From Prionace glauca (taxonomy: Eukaryota > Chordata > Chondrichthyes > Carcharhiniformes > Carcharhinidae): a stretch of 64,000 nucleotides of DNA. Within the stretch, counting starts at the first letter, position 1. Each line of letters opens with the position of its first letter. Below, piece by piece: positions 1 to 10,930 of this stretch. The notes beneath the pieces are model-generated. The model was not told the origin of the DNA. It worked only from the letters and a program-made list of their open reading frames with translations, and searched no databases. The stretch lies in contig CM075761.1 in assembly GCA_037974335.1 (NCBI GenBank), forward strand, positions 13,009,543 to 13,073,542, written 5' to 3'. The translations under genes were made by a program, and so were the position numbers.

Positions 1-55
1 AACTCCAGTCTCTGGTGCTGTGAGGCAGCCGTACTAACCATGTGCCACCGTCCAT
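1..55 (-). repeat. SINE-1 head fragment
   Basis: The stretch is the reverse complement of the tRNA-like head of the main SINE of this window (cacggtagcacagtggttag). Only the head is present; the rest lies outside the window or was lost. Confidence 0.7.
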
Positions 56-59
56 TGTA

Positions 60-420
60 GACTTGGCTCCAGTGCACAGGCTCAGAGTAAAGGGTTGATC
101 CTTTAGAAATAAGATGAGAAGGAATTACACAGTGAGCACGTGAGGTACTCTGTGGAATTCATTGTCACAGAAGGCTAATTTATTGGCTGTATTTAAGAAA
201 GCGATTGATAGATACATCCTTGATTGGCAAGTATTTCAAAGGTTTAGGGGAAAAGGCAGGAGAATGAAGTTGAGAAACATAACAGCCATGATCGAATGGC
301 AAAGCAGAATCGATGGGCAGAATGGCGTAATTATGATCCTTTATCATATGGCTTTATGGCATTTATTAATCATCTCTATGGGCCAATTGATTGGTGGTGT
401 TGAGTTGTCTTCTTAGAACA
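60..420 (+). repeat. old LINE 3' end remnant (CR1/L2-like)
   Basis: Translated pieces match the last part of LINE ORF2 (a W/F-N-S-L-S-Q-K-A-N-L-like stretch, then a helix and IDRYI..). The following DNA has the usual 'gatcgaatggcaaagcagaatcgatggg' type tail in degraded form. It is too decayed to assign to a subfamily. The 84-residue open frame here is a fragment of that ORF2 tail, not a host gene. Confidence 0.55.
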
Positions 421-437
421 TAGAGCATGTATCTTTA

Positions 438-781
438 GGGCGGCACGGCAGCACAGTGGGTTAGCACTGCTGATTCACAGCTCCAGGGTCCTGTGTTCGA
501 TTCCTGGCTCAGGTCACTGTTTGTGTGGAGTTTGCACATTCTCCTCGTGACTGCGTGGGTTTCCTCTGGGTACTCTGGTTTCCTCCCACAGTTCAAAAAT
601 GTGTGGGTTAGGTTGATTGACCATGTTAAAATTGCCCCTTAGTGTGTTGGGATGCGTAGGTTAGAGGGGTTAGTGAGTGTAATATGTAGGGATATAGGGG
701 TAGGACCTGGGCGGGATTGTGTTCGGTGCAGACTCGATGGGCCGAAGGGCTTCTTTCTGCACTGTAGGGTTTTGTGATATC
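438..781 (+). repeat. SINE-1, near full length
   Basis: A tRNA-like head with a box-B-like gttcgattcctgg is followed by the core (gtgtggagtttgcacattct, then the cctctgggtactctggtttc block). The 3' part ends in gatgggccgaagggc, then ctgcactgtagggttttg. The tail resembles CR1 3' ends, consistent with mobilisation by a CR1 element. Confidence 0.85.
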
Positions 782-784
782 ATT

Positions 785-1200
785 GATGTGTACAGCACTG
801 GAACTGACCCTTCGCCCCTCGATCTTCACGCCAAATTAAACTAAACACTTCTGCCTGACCTTGATCCATATCCTTCTTTTCCTTGCATACTCATGCCCTT
901 ATCTAAAAGCCCCCCCGGAACGCCCCTATCGTACCTGCCTTCAGCCCATTCCAGGCATCTCCAAATCTCTGTGTAAACAATTTGCTCCTCACATCTCCTT
1001 TGAACTTTCCCCTCTCACCTTAAGTGCGTGTCCCTTAGTATTTGACGTTTCAAATCTGGGGAAAAAAAGATTTTGACTGCCAACACTAACTATGACTATC
1101 ACAATTTTATAGACTTCTATCAGGTCTCCCCTCAGCCTCTGCCGCTCCAGAGAAAACAACTTCTGCACCTTCTCTATGACAGTCCATGTGCTACACCAAC
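785..1200 (-). repeat. LINE ORF2 3' remnant
   Basis: Read on the minus strand, the DNA encodes [19 protein letters not shown] and then a T-K-G-H-A-L-K-V-R-G segment, the standard C-terminal part of CR1-type ORF2. It is decayed and its 3' tail is not clear. Confidence 0.6.
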
Positions 1201-1440
1201 AGTACCAAGTAAGGAGTGAGGTCCAACCCGCTGTGGAACGGCAATAAATTTCCAGCATATTGTCTCTGATTGGGAAGGGAGCTTGATGGCAATGATGTCC
1301 CCATGGGTGTGCTCTCTTTGTCCTTCTAGCCGAATAATGTGTGGAATTGGAAAGTGAATGACAGGAATATAGATTGAATGTAATAGAACACACTATGCGC
1401 CATTCTGAAAAAAAGTTTTATTGTTGCAATTATTGATATA
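1201..1440. other. no recognisable feature
   Basis: AT-rich sequence without a repeat or open frame that I can place. Confidence 0.4.
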
Positions 1441-1575
1441 AAAACATAGGCAATATAAGCAAGCGGAGGCCATTCGGCCTTTTGAACCTGTTCCGTCATT
1501 CACCTTGGTCAAGGCTGATAATCAAATTCAATATCCTGATTGCCTCCTTTCTCCCAATCTCTTTTGCTCCAAGAG

Positions 1576-1873
1576 ATCATAGAACCCTACAGTGCAGAAA
1601 CAGACCCTTCGAGTCTGCACCGAACACAATTCCACCCAGGCCCTGCCCCCATACCCCTACATATTTTACCCGCTAATCCACGCAGCTCAGGACACTAAGG
1701 GGCAATTTTATCATGGCCAATCCACCTAACCCACACATCTTTGGACTGTGGGACGAAACCCACGCAGACACGAGGAGAATGTGCAAACTCCACACAGACA
1801 GTGACCCAAGCCTGGAATCGAACCCCTGGAGCTGTGAAGCAGCAGTGCTAACCCACTGTGCTACCGTGCCGCC
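1576..1873 (-). repeat. SINE-1 inserted in a LINE
   Basis: A complete minus-strand copy: tcatagaaccctacagtgca tail first, then the core, then the head ending gtgctaccgtgccgcc. It splits the LINE at 1441-2810. Confidence 0.85.
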
Positions 1874-2089
1874 ACATATTAGAAGATATTTATTCTAATT
1901 CCTTCTTGAAATCACAAAGCGTTTTGGCCTCAGCAGCTTTCTGTGGTAGTGAATGTCACACACTGGCCACCCTCTGGATGAAGACATTTCTCTCCATCAA
2001 AGTTCTTAAAGGTTTACCTCTTATCCTCGAACAATCACCACTGGTTCGGGACTCCCCCCCAAATCAGGAGCATTCTTTCTGAATCAACT

Positions 2090-2627
2090 AATTTGGAGTA
2101 CTGTGCGCAGTTCTGGTCGCCTCACTATAGGAAAGACGTCGAAGCTATTGAAAGGGTGCAGAGGAGATTTACAAGGATGTTGCCTGGACTGGGAGGCATG
2201 CCTTATGAAGATAGGTTGAGGGAGCTGGGACTCTTTTCCCTAGAGAGGCGAAGGATGAGAGGCGACCTGATAGAAGTTTATAAAATGTTGAGAGGAATAG
2301 ATAGGGTGGACTCTCAGAGGCTATTTCCCCGGGTTGAAATGGTCGCTACGAGAGGACACAGATTTAAGGTGCGGGGAGGGAAGTACAGAGGTGATGTTAG
2401 GGGTAAGTTTTTCACTCAGAGGGTGGTGAGTGAATGGAATCTGCTGCCGTCATCGGTGGTGGAGGCGAACTCGCTGGGGTCTTTTAAAAGACTTCTGGAT
2501 GAGTATATGGGGTTTAATGGGATTGGGGGTTATAGATAGGTCTATAGATTGGTGGGGTTGATGTGATCGGCGCAACTCGAGGGCCGAAGGGCCTGTTTGT
2601 GCTGTAATGTTCTATGTTCTATGTTCT
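2090..2627 (+). repeat. CR1-A 3' fragment
   Basis: A 148-residue open frame holds the ORF2 C-terminus ([41 protein letters not shown], ending GFNGIGGYR). The family tail with gggccgaagggcctg and TTCTATG repeats follows. 5'-truncated. The open frame over 148 codons suggests a fairly young insertion. Confidence 0.85.
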
Positions 2628-2974
2628 TAACCCTGCCTAACCCTGTTGGAATTTAATAAGTTACAACGAGATCCCCTCTCACTCTCCTGCATAGTGAGGA
2701 ATGCAATCCTGAGCGACTTAATCTCTCCTCAAATGACAGACGTGTCATTTCAGGAATCAGCCTGGCGCACTTCCGCTGTCCTTCCTGTAAAGCAAGAACA
2801 TGCTTTCCTTAGATAAGGGCCACCAAAATTGTACATGACACACCAGGTTTATTTGTAGAATCACACAACGTTTTGGCCTCAGTTACTTTCTGTGGGGGTG
2901 AATTGTACACTTTCACCACAGTGAAAAATAAAGAAAAGAAATAGAACAGATGATCAATGGATTGGAAAGGGTGG

Positions 2975-3480
2975 GCATAAGAACATAACATAAGAACACA
3001 AGAAATAGCAGCAGGAGTAAGGCCATCTAGCCCTTCGAGCCTGCCCCGCCATTCAATAAGATGATGGCTGATCTGTCGTGGCTCAGTTCCACATTCCCGC
3101 TTTCTCCCCATAACCCTTAATCCCTCTCTTATCAAAACCCATCAACCCGCGTCTTGAAAATATTGAGCGAGGCAGCCTCCACCACTTCAACGGGCAGAGA
3201 ATTCCAGAGATTCACCACCCTTTGAGTGAAGAAGTTCCTCCTCAACTCCGTTCTAAACCGCCCCCCCCCCCTTTATCTTGAGGCTGTGCCCTCTAGTCCT
3301 ACTATCCTTTCTGAGCGGGAAGAGTCTCTCCACCTCTATCCTATCCATCCCATTCATCATCTTATACGTCTCAATGAGATCTCCCCTCATTCTTCTAAAC
3401 TCTAACGAGTACAAGCCTAATTTATTCAGCCTCTCCTCATAGCTCAACCCCCTCAACTCCAGTGAGAGCCTTTTTCCTTG
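2975..3480 (-). repeat. CR1-C 3' fragment
   Basis: The TTCTTATG-type tail (ataagaacataacataagaac), the gatggctgatctg block and ORF2 C-terminus ([20 protein letters not shown], then a poly-C/poly-G run) are all in minus orientation. It abuts a plus-strand CR1-B' at 3480. Confidence 0.85.
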
Positions 3481-3765
3481 GATGGTCATGGCTAAGACGA
3501 GGGGACATAGCTTTAAATTAAGGGGTGGTGATTATAGGACGGGGGTAGGTTCTTTACTCAGAGGGTAGTAAGGGGCGAGTCCAGAACCTGCCTGCAGCGG
3601 TTGTGGACTCGCCAACATTAAGGGCGTTCAAATGGTCAGTGGATAGACATATGGGTAACATTGGAATAGTTCAGGTTAGAGGGTCATTAGATTGGTTCAC
3701 TGGTCGGCGCAACATCGAGGGCCGAAGGGCGTGTGCTGCGCTGTAATGTTCTAAGTTCTGTGAAA
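3480..3765 (+). repeat. CR1-B' 3' fragment
   Basis: Begins at the ORF2 segment reading M-A-K-T-R-G-H-S-F-K-L-R-G and runs to the tail ctggtcggcgcaacatcgag, gggccgaagggc and a short TTCTAAG end. 5'-truncated. Confidence 0.75.
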
Positions 3766-3789
3766 ACTCTCCTCACTTCAGTCCGAATA

Positions 3790-3950
3790 CTGGGACGGCA
3801 TGATACCATAGTGATTAGCACTGCTGCTTCTCTGCAGCATGGACCTGCGTTTGTTTCCCGATTTTCCTCACTGTCCGTGTGGAGCATGCGCATTCTCTCC
3901 GTGGCTATCTTCCTGCATCTGAAAGACGTGCTACTTCGGCGCATCAACTC
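3790..3950 (+). repeat. degenerate SINE-1 fragment
   Basis: The head-like tagtgattagcactgctgct and a core-like ctgtccgtgtggagcatgcg are recognisable. The 3' half is missing. Confidence 0.55.
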
Positions 3951-3967
3951 GAACAGTTGATACTCGA

Positions 3968-4002
3968 ACCGGTCTATAATTCCCTGGGAATTATAGACCG
4001 GT
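3968..4002. repeat. perfect 17-bp inverted repeat at a LINE 5' junction
   Basis: The left arm (3968-3984, accggtctataattccc) is the exact reverse complement of the right arm (3986-4002), with one T between. The right arm is the first sequence of the CR1-B copy that starts here and encodes N-Y-R-P-V, so the left arm is an inverted copy of LINE sequence made at the truncation point. Confidence 0.9.
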
Positions 4003-5355
4003 GAGTCTTACTTCAGTGGTGGGTAAGGTTTTGGAAAGGATTATTAGAGACAGGATTTATAGTTATTTGGAGAGTAATGAGTTGATTAGAGACAGTCAGC
4101 ATGGTTTTGTAGCGGGTAGGTCATGCCTTACTAACCTTATCGAGTTTTTTGAGAAAGTGACCAAAGAGGTGGATAGGGGTAAGGCAGTGATGTGGTGTTT
4201 ATGGATTTTAGCAAGGCGTTTGATAAGGTTCACCATGGTAGGCTTCTGCAGAAAATGCAGATGTATGGGATTGGGGGTGATCTAGGTAATTGGATCAGGA
4301 ATTGGCTAGCAGATAGGAGACAGAGGGTGGTGGTTGATGGTAAATATTCGTCATGGAGTTCGGTTACGAGTGGTGTGCCTCAGGGATCTGTTTTGGGGCC
4401 ACTGCTGTTTGTAATTTTTATGAATGATCTGGATGAGGGTATAGTTGGGTGGATTAGTAAGTTGGCTGATGACACCAAAGTCGGAGGTGTGGTAGATTGT
4501 GAGGAAGGGTGTCATAGTTTGCAGACTTAGAAAGGTTGCAGAGCTGGGCTGCGAGGTGGTGGATGGAGTTTAATGTGGAGAAGTAATTCATTTCTGTAGG
4601 AATAACAGATGTGTTGAGTATAGGGCTAACGGGAGGACTTTGAATAGTGTGGAGGAGCAGAGGGATCTAGGTGTATGTGTACATAGATCCCTGAAAGTTG
4701 GGAATCAAGTAGATAAGGTTGTTAAGAAGGCATACGGTGTCTTGGCGTTTATTGGTAGGGGATTGAATTTAGGAGTCGCAGCGTCATGATGCAACTGTAC
4801 ACAACTCTGGTGCGGCCGCACTTGGAGTTTTGTGTGCAGTTCTGGTCCCACATTACAGGAAGGATGTAGAGGCTTTGGAGAGGGTGCAGAGGAGGTTTAC
4901 CAGGATGTTGCCTGGTATGGAGGGGAGATCCTATGAGGAGAGACTGAGAGATTTGGGGTTGTTTTCGCTGGAAAGAAGGCGGCTAAGAGGGGACCTCATT
5001 GAAACATATAAGATGATTAGAGGTTTAGACAGGGTAGATAGTGATAGCCTTTTTCCTAGGATGGAGAAAGCTAGCACGAGGGGGCACGACTTTAAATTAA
5101 GGGGGGGTAGTTATAGGACTGATGTCAGGGGTAGGTTCTTTACCCAGAGGGTGGTGAGGGACTGCAATGCCCTGCCAGCTGCAGTTGTAAATGCACCTAG
5201 TTTGGGGGCGTTTAAGAGATCTGTGGATAGGTTTATGGACGAAAAGGGATTAGTTTAGGCTAGTGGGTCATTGTTTTGTAACTGGTCGGCGCAACATCGT
5301 GGGCCGAAGGGCCTGTTCTGCGCTGTAATGTTCTGTGTTCTATGTTCTATGTTCA
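3985..5355 (+). repeat. CR1-B, 5'-truncated, with reverse transcriptase region
   Basis: Starts inside the RT domain (NYRPVSLTSVVGK), passes HGFVAGRSCLTNL, the [13 protein letters not shown] block, [15 protein letters not shown] and the catalytic-type LADDTK, then the C-terminal part ending FMDEKGLV. The tail ends gggccgaagggcctgttctg with TTCTATG repeats. Reading frame changes near 4190, 4530 and between 4620 and 4830 show ORF2 is broken. The insertion is 1.37 kb long. Confidence 0.85.
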
Positions 5356-5706
5356 GTCACCCGACTGCGGTGACAGGGGGAATTCCACAGTAACCCAATT
5401 GCAATGAGCCTTATTTGTTTATAAGACATTACCTTTTAACTTGAAGAGGTTTAGCCATACGCTCAAGTTTGATTCTTCGTTCGTAACGGAATTTGTTTGC
5501 ATAGAATTTGGATGGACTGTGGGTGAATAATTTTGAAATGCACAGTGGCAGCCTGAGAGAGATGTTCCAATGCTCCTTGTATGTAGGGAACACACTTAGT
5601 CTGCTGATCGAGGGAGTACATCTTTTGTGAGTCAATCTGGGTATGTTTAACTTATCGTTTCAGCTGGGCCTTGAAGAAACACACGGGTGAAGTGTCGCAT
5701 TCATGA
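5356..5706. other. no recognisable feature
   Basis: Single-copy-looking sequence of about 350 bp between two LINEs. A 68-codon minus-strand open frame (5429-5635) resembles nothing I know, and I do not call a gene. Confidence 0.4.
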
Positions 5707-6325
5707 GGACATAAGAACGTGAGAAATAGGAGCAGGAATAGGCCATCTATAGCCCTTCGAGCCTGCCCCGCCATTCAATAAGGTCATGGCTGATCTGAAG
5801 TGGATCAGTCCCCCTTTCCCGCTTTCTCCCCATAACCCTTAATTCCCTTGTCTATCAGAAACCTATCTACCCGTGTGTTAAGTATATTCAGCGAGGCAGC
5901 CTCCACCACTTCAACGGGCAGAGAATTCCAGAGATTCACCACCCTCTGAGTGAAGAAGGTCCTCCTCAACTCCGATCTAAGCTGCCCCCACTTATCTTGA
6001 GGCTGTGTCCTCCAGTCCTGCTATCCTTTCTAAGCGGGAAGAATCTCTCTACCTCTACCCTATCAATCCCCTTCATTATCTTATACGTCTCTTTAAGATC
6101 CCCCCTCATCCTTCTAAACTCCAACGAGTGCAGACCCAGTCGATTTAGTCTCCCTTCATAGGCTAACCCCCTCATCTCCGGTATTAGCCTAGTGAACCTC
6201 CTCTGCACTCCCTCCAAGGCCAATATATCTTTCCGCAAGTGCGGCGACAAAAATTGCACACAGTACTCCAGCTGCTGCCTCACCAGTACCCTGTACAATT
6301 GCAGCAAGACTTCCCTGTGTTTATA
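5707..6325 (-). repeat. CR1-C 3' fragment
   Basis: The tail (cataagaacgtgagaaatag), the SINE-free gcctgccccgccattcaata block and an open ORF2 C-terminus of 113 residues ([35 protein letters not shown]) lie in minus orientation. 5'-truncated. Confidence 0.85.
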
Positions 6326-6327
6326 TT

Positions 6328-6410
6328 ACAAAGAACAAAGAACAACCCAGCACGGGGAACAGGCCCTTCGGCCCAACGAGCCCGCGCCACCGCATCCTCC
6401 TACACCTACA
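6328..6410 (-). repeat. CR1-D terminal fragment
   Basis: The CAAAGAA repeats plus the aggcccttcggcccaacgag block are the last 80 bp of the CR1-D 3' UTR. This is a severely 5'-truncated insertion. Confidence 0.7.
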
Positions 6411-6756
6411 GGGGCGGCACGGTAGCACAGTGGTTAGCACTGCTGCTTCACAGCTCCAGGGTCCTGGGTTCGATTCCCGGCTCGGGTCACTGCCTGTGTG
6501 GAGTTTGCACATTCTCCTCGTGTCTGCGTGGGTTTTCTCCGGGTGCTCCGGTTTCCTCCCACAGTCCAAAGATGTGCGGGTTAGGTTCATTGGCTATGCT
6601 AAAATTGCCACTTAGTGTCCTGGGATGTGTAGGTTAGAGGGATTAGCAGGTAAATGTATAGGGATATGGGGATAGGGTCTGGGTGGGATTGTGTTCGGTG
6701 CAGACTCGATGGGCCGAAGGGCCTGTTTCTGCACTGTAGGGTTCTATGGTTCTATT
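6411..6756 (+). repeat. SINE-1, full length
   Basis: One of the cleanest copies: ggggcggcacggtagcacag head, gggttcgattcccggctcgg box-B region, core, and a tail ending gggttctatggttctat. Confidence 0.9.
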
Positions 6757-7165
6757 CTACCCTGCGTGTCTACGAGTGGAACCCCTAAATTAGGCAGATT
6801 CAGGGGAGAATAGTGTCAGTTATTCTAGGACATTGTACATAAGGTCATTCATACCATAGCCTGGTCTTTGTTCATTGTAAGAAAGCTGGCAGCAGGCAGT
6901 CTGCTGCTTGTGGTTTCATGCTGAGAGCCAAGGTGTGCCCTGGGCAGGCAGTTCTGTGCGTGCAACGTCTCAACTGTGGAAACCACCGAGAGCTTCTGGC
7001 TCGAGTAATTTTCCATCAGTGGTGTAAAGTGGGTAGAATCTTGACTTGTGACCTCTGCCCCTCGACCAGACCATAGGATGTGCGGGTAAAAGCTAAGAGG
7101 CATAGACAGAATAATAGAGTCACAGTGTTTGCAGCATGGAAGGAGGACTTCCGGACGAACTTGTC
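6757..7165. other. no recognisable feature
   Basis: About 400 bp without a clear repeat. Minus-strand open frames of 80 and 122 codons overlap here, but they run into the CR1-D sequence on the right and have no recognisable domain. Confidence 0.4.
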
Positions 7166-7635
7166 CAAAGAACAAAGAACGAAAACAGCCCGGGAAACAG
7201 GCCCTTCGGCCCAACAAGCCCGCGCCGCCATTTTAACATTACCCGTCCCCCCTTCCACCCATGGCCCTTATCTATGCTTATGGCGTTTCACATTGAAGGA
7301 AAACTAATTTAGGGACAATTTACTACCTCCAGTCAGCCTAATAGCACATCTTTGGGGTGTGGGAGGAAACCGGAGCACCCGGAGGAAACCCACGCAAGCA
7401 CAGGGAGAATGCGGAAACTCCCACAGACACCGGCCCAAATCCATGTGTCTGCACAGCAAACAGTGATAGTCACTGTGTTGCCCAGCACCTGGTCCAGTTT
7501 AAGCGTACACTAACGACGTGAAGCACTAGGCTATTCTCGAGCATCCAAGAGCAGCCCTTGTACGATCCATCGGGTGTATACCCCTCGTTGGACAACAAGG
7601 CGGACCGAAGCATCTGGGAATTAAAAGAGAACATA
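7166..7635 (-). repeat. CR1-D 3' UTR, 5'-truncated
   Basis: Reads from the CAAAGAA terminal repeats through the core block shared with SINE-1 (reverse complement of cgtgggttttctccgggtgc) to the gtcactgtgttgcccagcac and ttgttgtccaacgagg-type segments. No ORF2 sequence remains. Confidence 0.8.
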
Positions 7636-7639
7636 TATA

Positions 7640-8470
7640 GAACATAGAACATAGAACATTACGGCGCAGAACAGGCCCTTCGGCCCACGATGTTGCGCCG
7701 ACCAGTTACAAAACAATGACCCACTAGCCTAAACCAATCCCTTTTCATCCATAAACCTATCCACAGATCTCTTAAATGCCCCCAAACTAGGTTCATTTAC
7801 AACTGCAGCTGGCAGGGCATTCCAGTCCCTCACCACCCTCTGGGTAAAGAACCTACCCCTGACATCTGTCCTATAACTACCCCCCCTTAATTTAAAATCG
7901 TGCCCCCTCGTGCTAGCTTTCTCCATCCTAGGAAAAAGGCTATCACTATCTACCCTGTCTAAACCTCTAATCATCTTATATGTTTCAATGAGATCCCCTC
8001 TTAGCCGCCTTCTTTCCAGCGAAAACAACCCCAAATCTCTCAATCTCTCCTCATAGGATCTCCCCTCCATACCAGGCAACATCCTGGTAAACCTCCTCTG
8101 CACCCTCTCCAAAGCCTCTACATCCTTCCTGTAATGTGGGGACCAGAACTGCACACAAAACTCCAAGTGCGGCCGCACCAGAGATGTGTATAGTTGCATC
8201 ATGACGCTGCGACTCCTAAATTCAATCCCCCTACCAATAAACGCCAAGACTCCGTATGCCTTCTTAACAACCTTATCTACTTGATTCCCAACTTTCAGGG
8301 ATCTATGTACACATACACCTAGATCCCTCTGCTCCTCCACACTATTCAAAGTCCTCTCGTTAGCCCTATACTCAACACATCTGTTATTCCTACCGAAATG
8401 AATTACCTCACACTTCTCCACATTAAACTCCATCCGCCACCTCTCAGCCCAGCTCTACAACCTTTCTAAG
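7640..8470 (-). repeat. CR1-B, 5'-truncated
   Basis: An uninterrupted minus-strand frame of 234 residues covers the ORF2 C-terminal third (MEFNVEKCEVIHFGRNN, RTLNSVEEQRDLGVCVHRSL, ending FMDEKGLV). The TTCTATG tail is at the 7640 end. The long open frame marks it as one of the younger copies here. Confidence 0.9.
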
Positions 8471-8492
8471 TCAAATTCCACATCCGTATGAT

Positions 8493-8614
8493 GTATATGG
8501 ACGAAAAGGGATTGGTATAGGCTAGTGGGTCATTGTTTTTGTAACTGGTCGGCGCAACATCGTGGGCCGAAGGGCCTGTTCTGCGCTGTAATGTTCTATG
8601 TTCTATGTTCTATG
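8493..8614 (+). repeat. CR1-B terminal fragment, inverted relative to its neighbour
   Basis: The last 120 bp of CR1-B (tggacgaaaagggattggta through gggccgaagggcctgttctg to TTCTATG repeats) lie head-to-head with the copy at 7640-8470. Both have 3' ends, so they are two insertions and not one inverted element. Confidence 0.8.
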
Positions 8615-8925
8615 TATACATTATCAGGGATGTCCCAGTGCTAATGAACCTTATTTAAAACAATCTCCTATATCCTTCCATCTCCAACCCTTTCATGTGC
8701 CTGTCTAAGTAACTCTTAAACAACTCCAGCCTACCTGCCGTTTCTTTTTAAACAACGAAACTAATCCCAATTGCCCGCATTTGGCCCATATCCGTCTATA
8801 CCCATTGTACCCATGTAACTATCTAAATGCTTTTTCAAGGATAAAATTGTACCCGCCTCTACTACTACCTCTGGCAGCTTATTACACACACTCACCCCCC
8901 CCACTTTGTGTGAAAAAAAAATGGG
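8615..8925 (-). repeat. CR1-D and other LINE ORF2 fragments
   Basis: 8620-8745 is the CR1-D end of ORF2 (reverse of gccttatttaaaacaatctc and the caaccctttcatgtgcctgt block). 8746-8925 is part of another LINE (acccatgtaactatctaaat, gcctctactactacctctgg). Both are degraded. Confidence 0.6.
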
Positions 8926-9114
8926 ATGGAATTAATTAGTGATCTTCCAGTAAGAAATCCTCTCGGAAGAGTGAAAATTGCGAAAAAAAAGACAACGGCA
9001 TATCATATTGAAAAGACCAATAGCATGCTGGGGGGATTGAGAAAGTTTTAAAGATCCTAAAGACGTTCCTAAAAAAAGTAATAAAAATGCAAAAGCAAAT
9101 ATGTTTTAAACAAT

Positions 9115-9745
9115 GTTCAGGAGCCTTGGGGCGTTCCTGGGAATCAGTTGATTCCTATAGACCAACATATTTTCTGTCTCACTTGTTTTACTTTTGAGCT
9201 TCTGGGGATTCCCTTGAATGTTTACATAAGTTGTGAATGGTATTGATGTTTTTCTCTTTTAATCCATAGGTGCTTCTGTCCGCCTTGTTGTCCAACAAGG
9301 GGCATACACGCGGTGGGTCATACGAGGGCTGCTCTTGGATGTTTCGAGAGTGGCCTAGTGCTTCACGTCGTTAGTGCACGCTTAAACTGGACCAGCTGAT
9401 GGGCAACTCGACAGCTCAGTGACTATCACTGATTGCTGTGCAGACACATGGATTTGGGCCGGTGTCTGTGGGAGTTTGCGCATTCTCCCCGTGCTTCCGT
9501 GGGTTTCTTCCGGGTGCTCCGGTTTCCTCCCACACCCCAAAGATGTGTTTTTAGGCTGATTGGTGTAACAAATTGCCCCTAAATTAGTCTCCCCTCAATC
9601 TGGTTTCCAATGTGGAGTGCCATAAGCATAGACAAGGGTCGTGGGTGGAAGAGGGAACACACAATGTTAAAATGGCGGCGAGGGCTCGTTGGGCCGAACA
9701 GCGTGTTTACCGTGCTGTGTTGTTCTTTGTGCTTTAAGTACAAAA
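9115..9745 (+). repeat. CR1-D 3' UTR
   Basis: Begins in the post-ORF2 segment (aggagccttggggcgttcct) and runs through tgttgtccaacaaggggcat and the SINE-like core to cgttgggccgaacagcgtgt and a TTCTTTG end. It parallels 13125-13810 base for base over most of its length. Confidence 0.85.
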
Positions 9746-9825
9746 AAGGGCCGCAGAAAATTATATTCATATGTTAAAAGGCGGAGAGTAGCTTTGGAAA
9801 GGGCCTAGACGAGGTTTGCCAGGAT

Positions 9826-10089
9826 GTTAAGGTGCGGGGAGGGAAGTACAGAGGTGATGTTAGGGGTAAGTTTTTCACTCAGAGGGTAGTGAGTGATTGG
9901 AATCGGCTGCCGTCGTCGGTGGTGGAGGCGAACTCGCTGGGGTCTTTTAAAAGACTTCTGGATGAGTATATGGGGTTTAATGGGATTGGGGGTTATAGAT
10001 AGGTCTATAGATTGGTGGGGTTGATGCGATCGGCGCAACTCGAGGGCCGAAGGGCCTGTTTGTGCTGTAATGTTCTATGTTCTATGTTC
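9826..10089 (+). repeat. CR1-A 3' fragment
   Basis: Encodes the last ORF2 residues (KVRGGKYRGDVRG, FFTQRVVSDWNRLPSSVVEA, ending GGYR) and the CR1-A tail with TTCTATG repeats. Confidence 0.85.
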
Positions 10090-10119
10090 CCTAGATTCAA
10101 ACATGTAAGCTAAAAGGGT

Positions 10120-10930
10120 AGGCTGGAAAAATGAGGGTTCTCATTTTGTTAGGAAAGACTATTACTTACATGGGGAAAACCTGCAGCATGCGACGGTGCA
10201 GAGGGACCTCGGGGTCCTTGTGCACGAGTCGCAAAAACCCAGCTTGCAGGTGCAGCAGGTGGTCAGGAAGGCGAATGGGATGCTGGCCTTCATAGCGAGG
10301 GGGATTGAATATAAAAGTAGGGAGGTCTTGCTGCAACTGTACAGGGCACTGGTGAGGTCGCAGTGGAGTACTGTGTGCAGTTTTGGTCGCCGCACTTACA
10401 CAAGGATATTTTGGCCTTGGAAGGAGTGCAGAGGAGGTTTACTAGGCTGATACCGGAGTTGAGGGGGTTGAACTATGAGGAGAGGCTAAATAAACTAGGC
10501 TTGAGAAGAATGAGGGGAGATCTCATTGAGACATATAAGATTATGAATGGGATGGATAAGATAGAGGTGGAGAGGCTTTTCCCTCTCATAAAGGACAGCA
10601 GGACTACAGGGCACAGCCTCAAGATAAAGGGGGGGGGGGGGGGGGGTGCGGTTTAGAACGGAGTTGAGGAGGAACTTCTTCATTCAAAGGGTGGTGAATC
10701 TCTGGAATTTTCTGCCCGTTGAAGTGGTGGAGGCTGCCTCGCTAAATATATTTAAGACGCGGGTTGATAGGTTTTTGATAAGAGAGGGGATTAAGGGTTA
10801 TGGGGAGAGTGTGGGAAGGTGGAACTGAGCCACGACAGATCAGCCATGATCTTATTGAATGGCGGGGCAGGCTCGAAGGGCCAGATGGCCTCCTCCTGCT
10901 CCTATTTCTTATGTTCTTATGTTCTTTTCT
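10120..10930 (+). repeat. CR1-C 3' part
   Basis: Carries [20 protein letters not shown], an [20 protein letters not shown] block, the G-rich run at 10631-10646 and the [20 protein letters not shown] end, then the TTCTTATG tail. Frame changes occur near 10365 and at the poly-G run. Confidence 0.85.

Larger units (their letters stand above)
1441..2810 (-). repeat. old LINE remnant, host to two later insertions
   Basis: Pieces at 1441-1575, 1875-2080 and 2628-2810 are parts of one minus-strand LINE 3' region (aggccattcggcc tail, then ORF2 C-terminus segments such as the reverse complement of 'gccaccctctggatgaagaca'). SINE-1 at 1576-1873 and a CR1-A at 2090-2627 interrupt it, so this LINE is the oldest of the three. 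Confidence 0.55.

Noticed and set aside
6411-6490. tRNA-like boxes (for example gggttcgattcccgg)
   Set aside because: They belong to SINE-1 heads present many times in the window. No cloverleaf with proper ends was found, so no tRNA gene is called.
7640-8614. 5' inversion (twin priming) of one CR1-B
   Set aside because: Both arms contain the 3' tail, which cannot come from a single twin-primed event.
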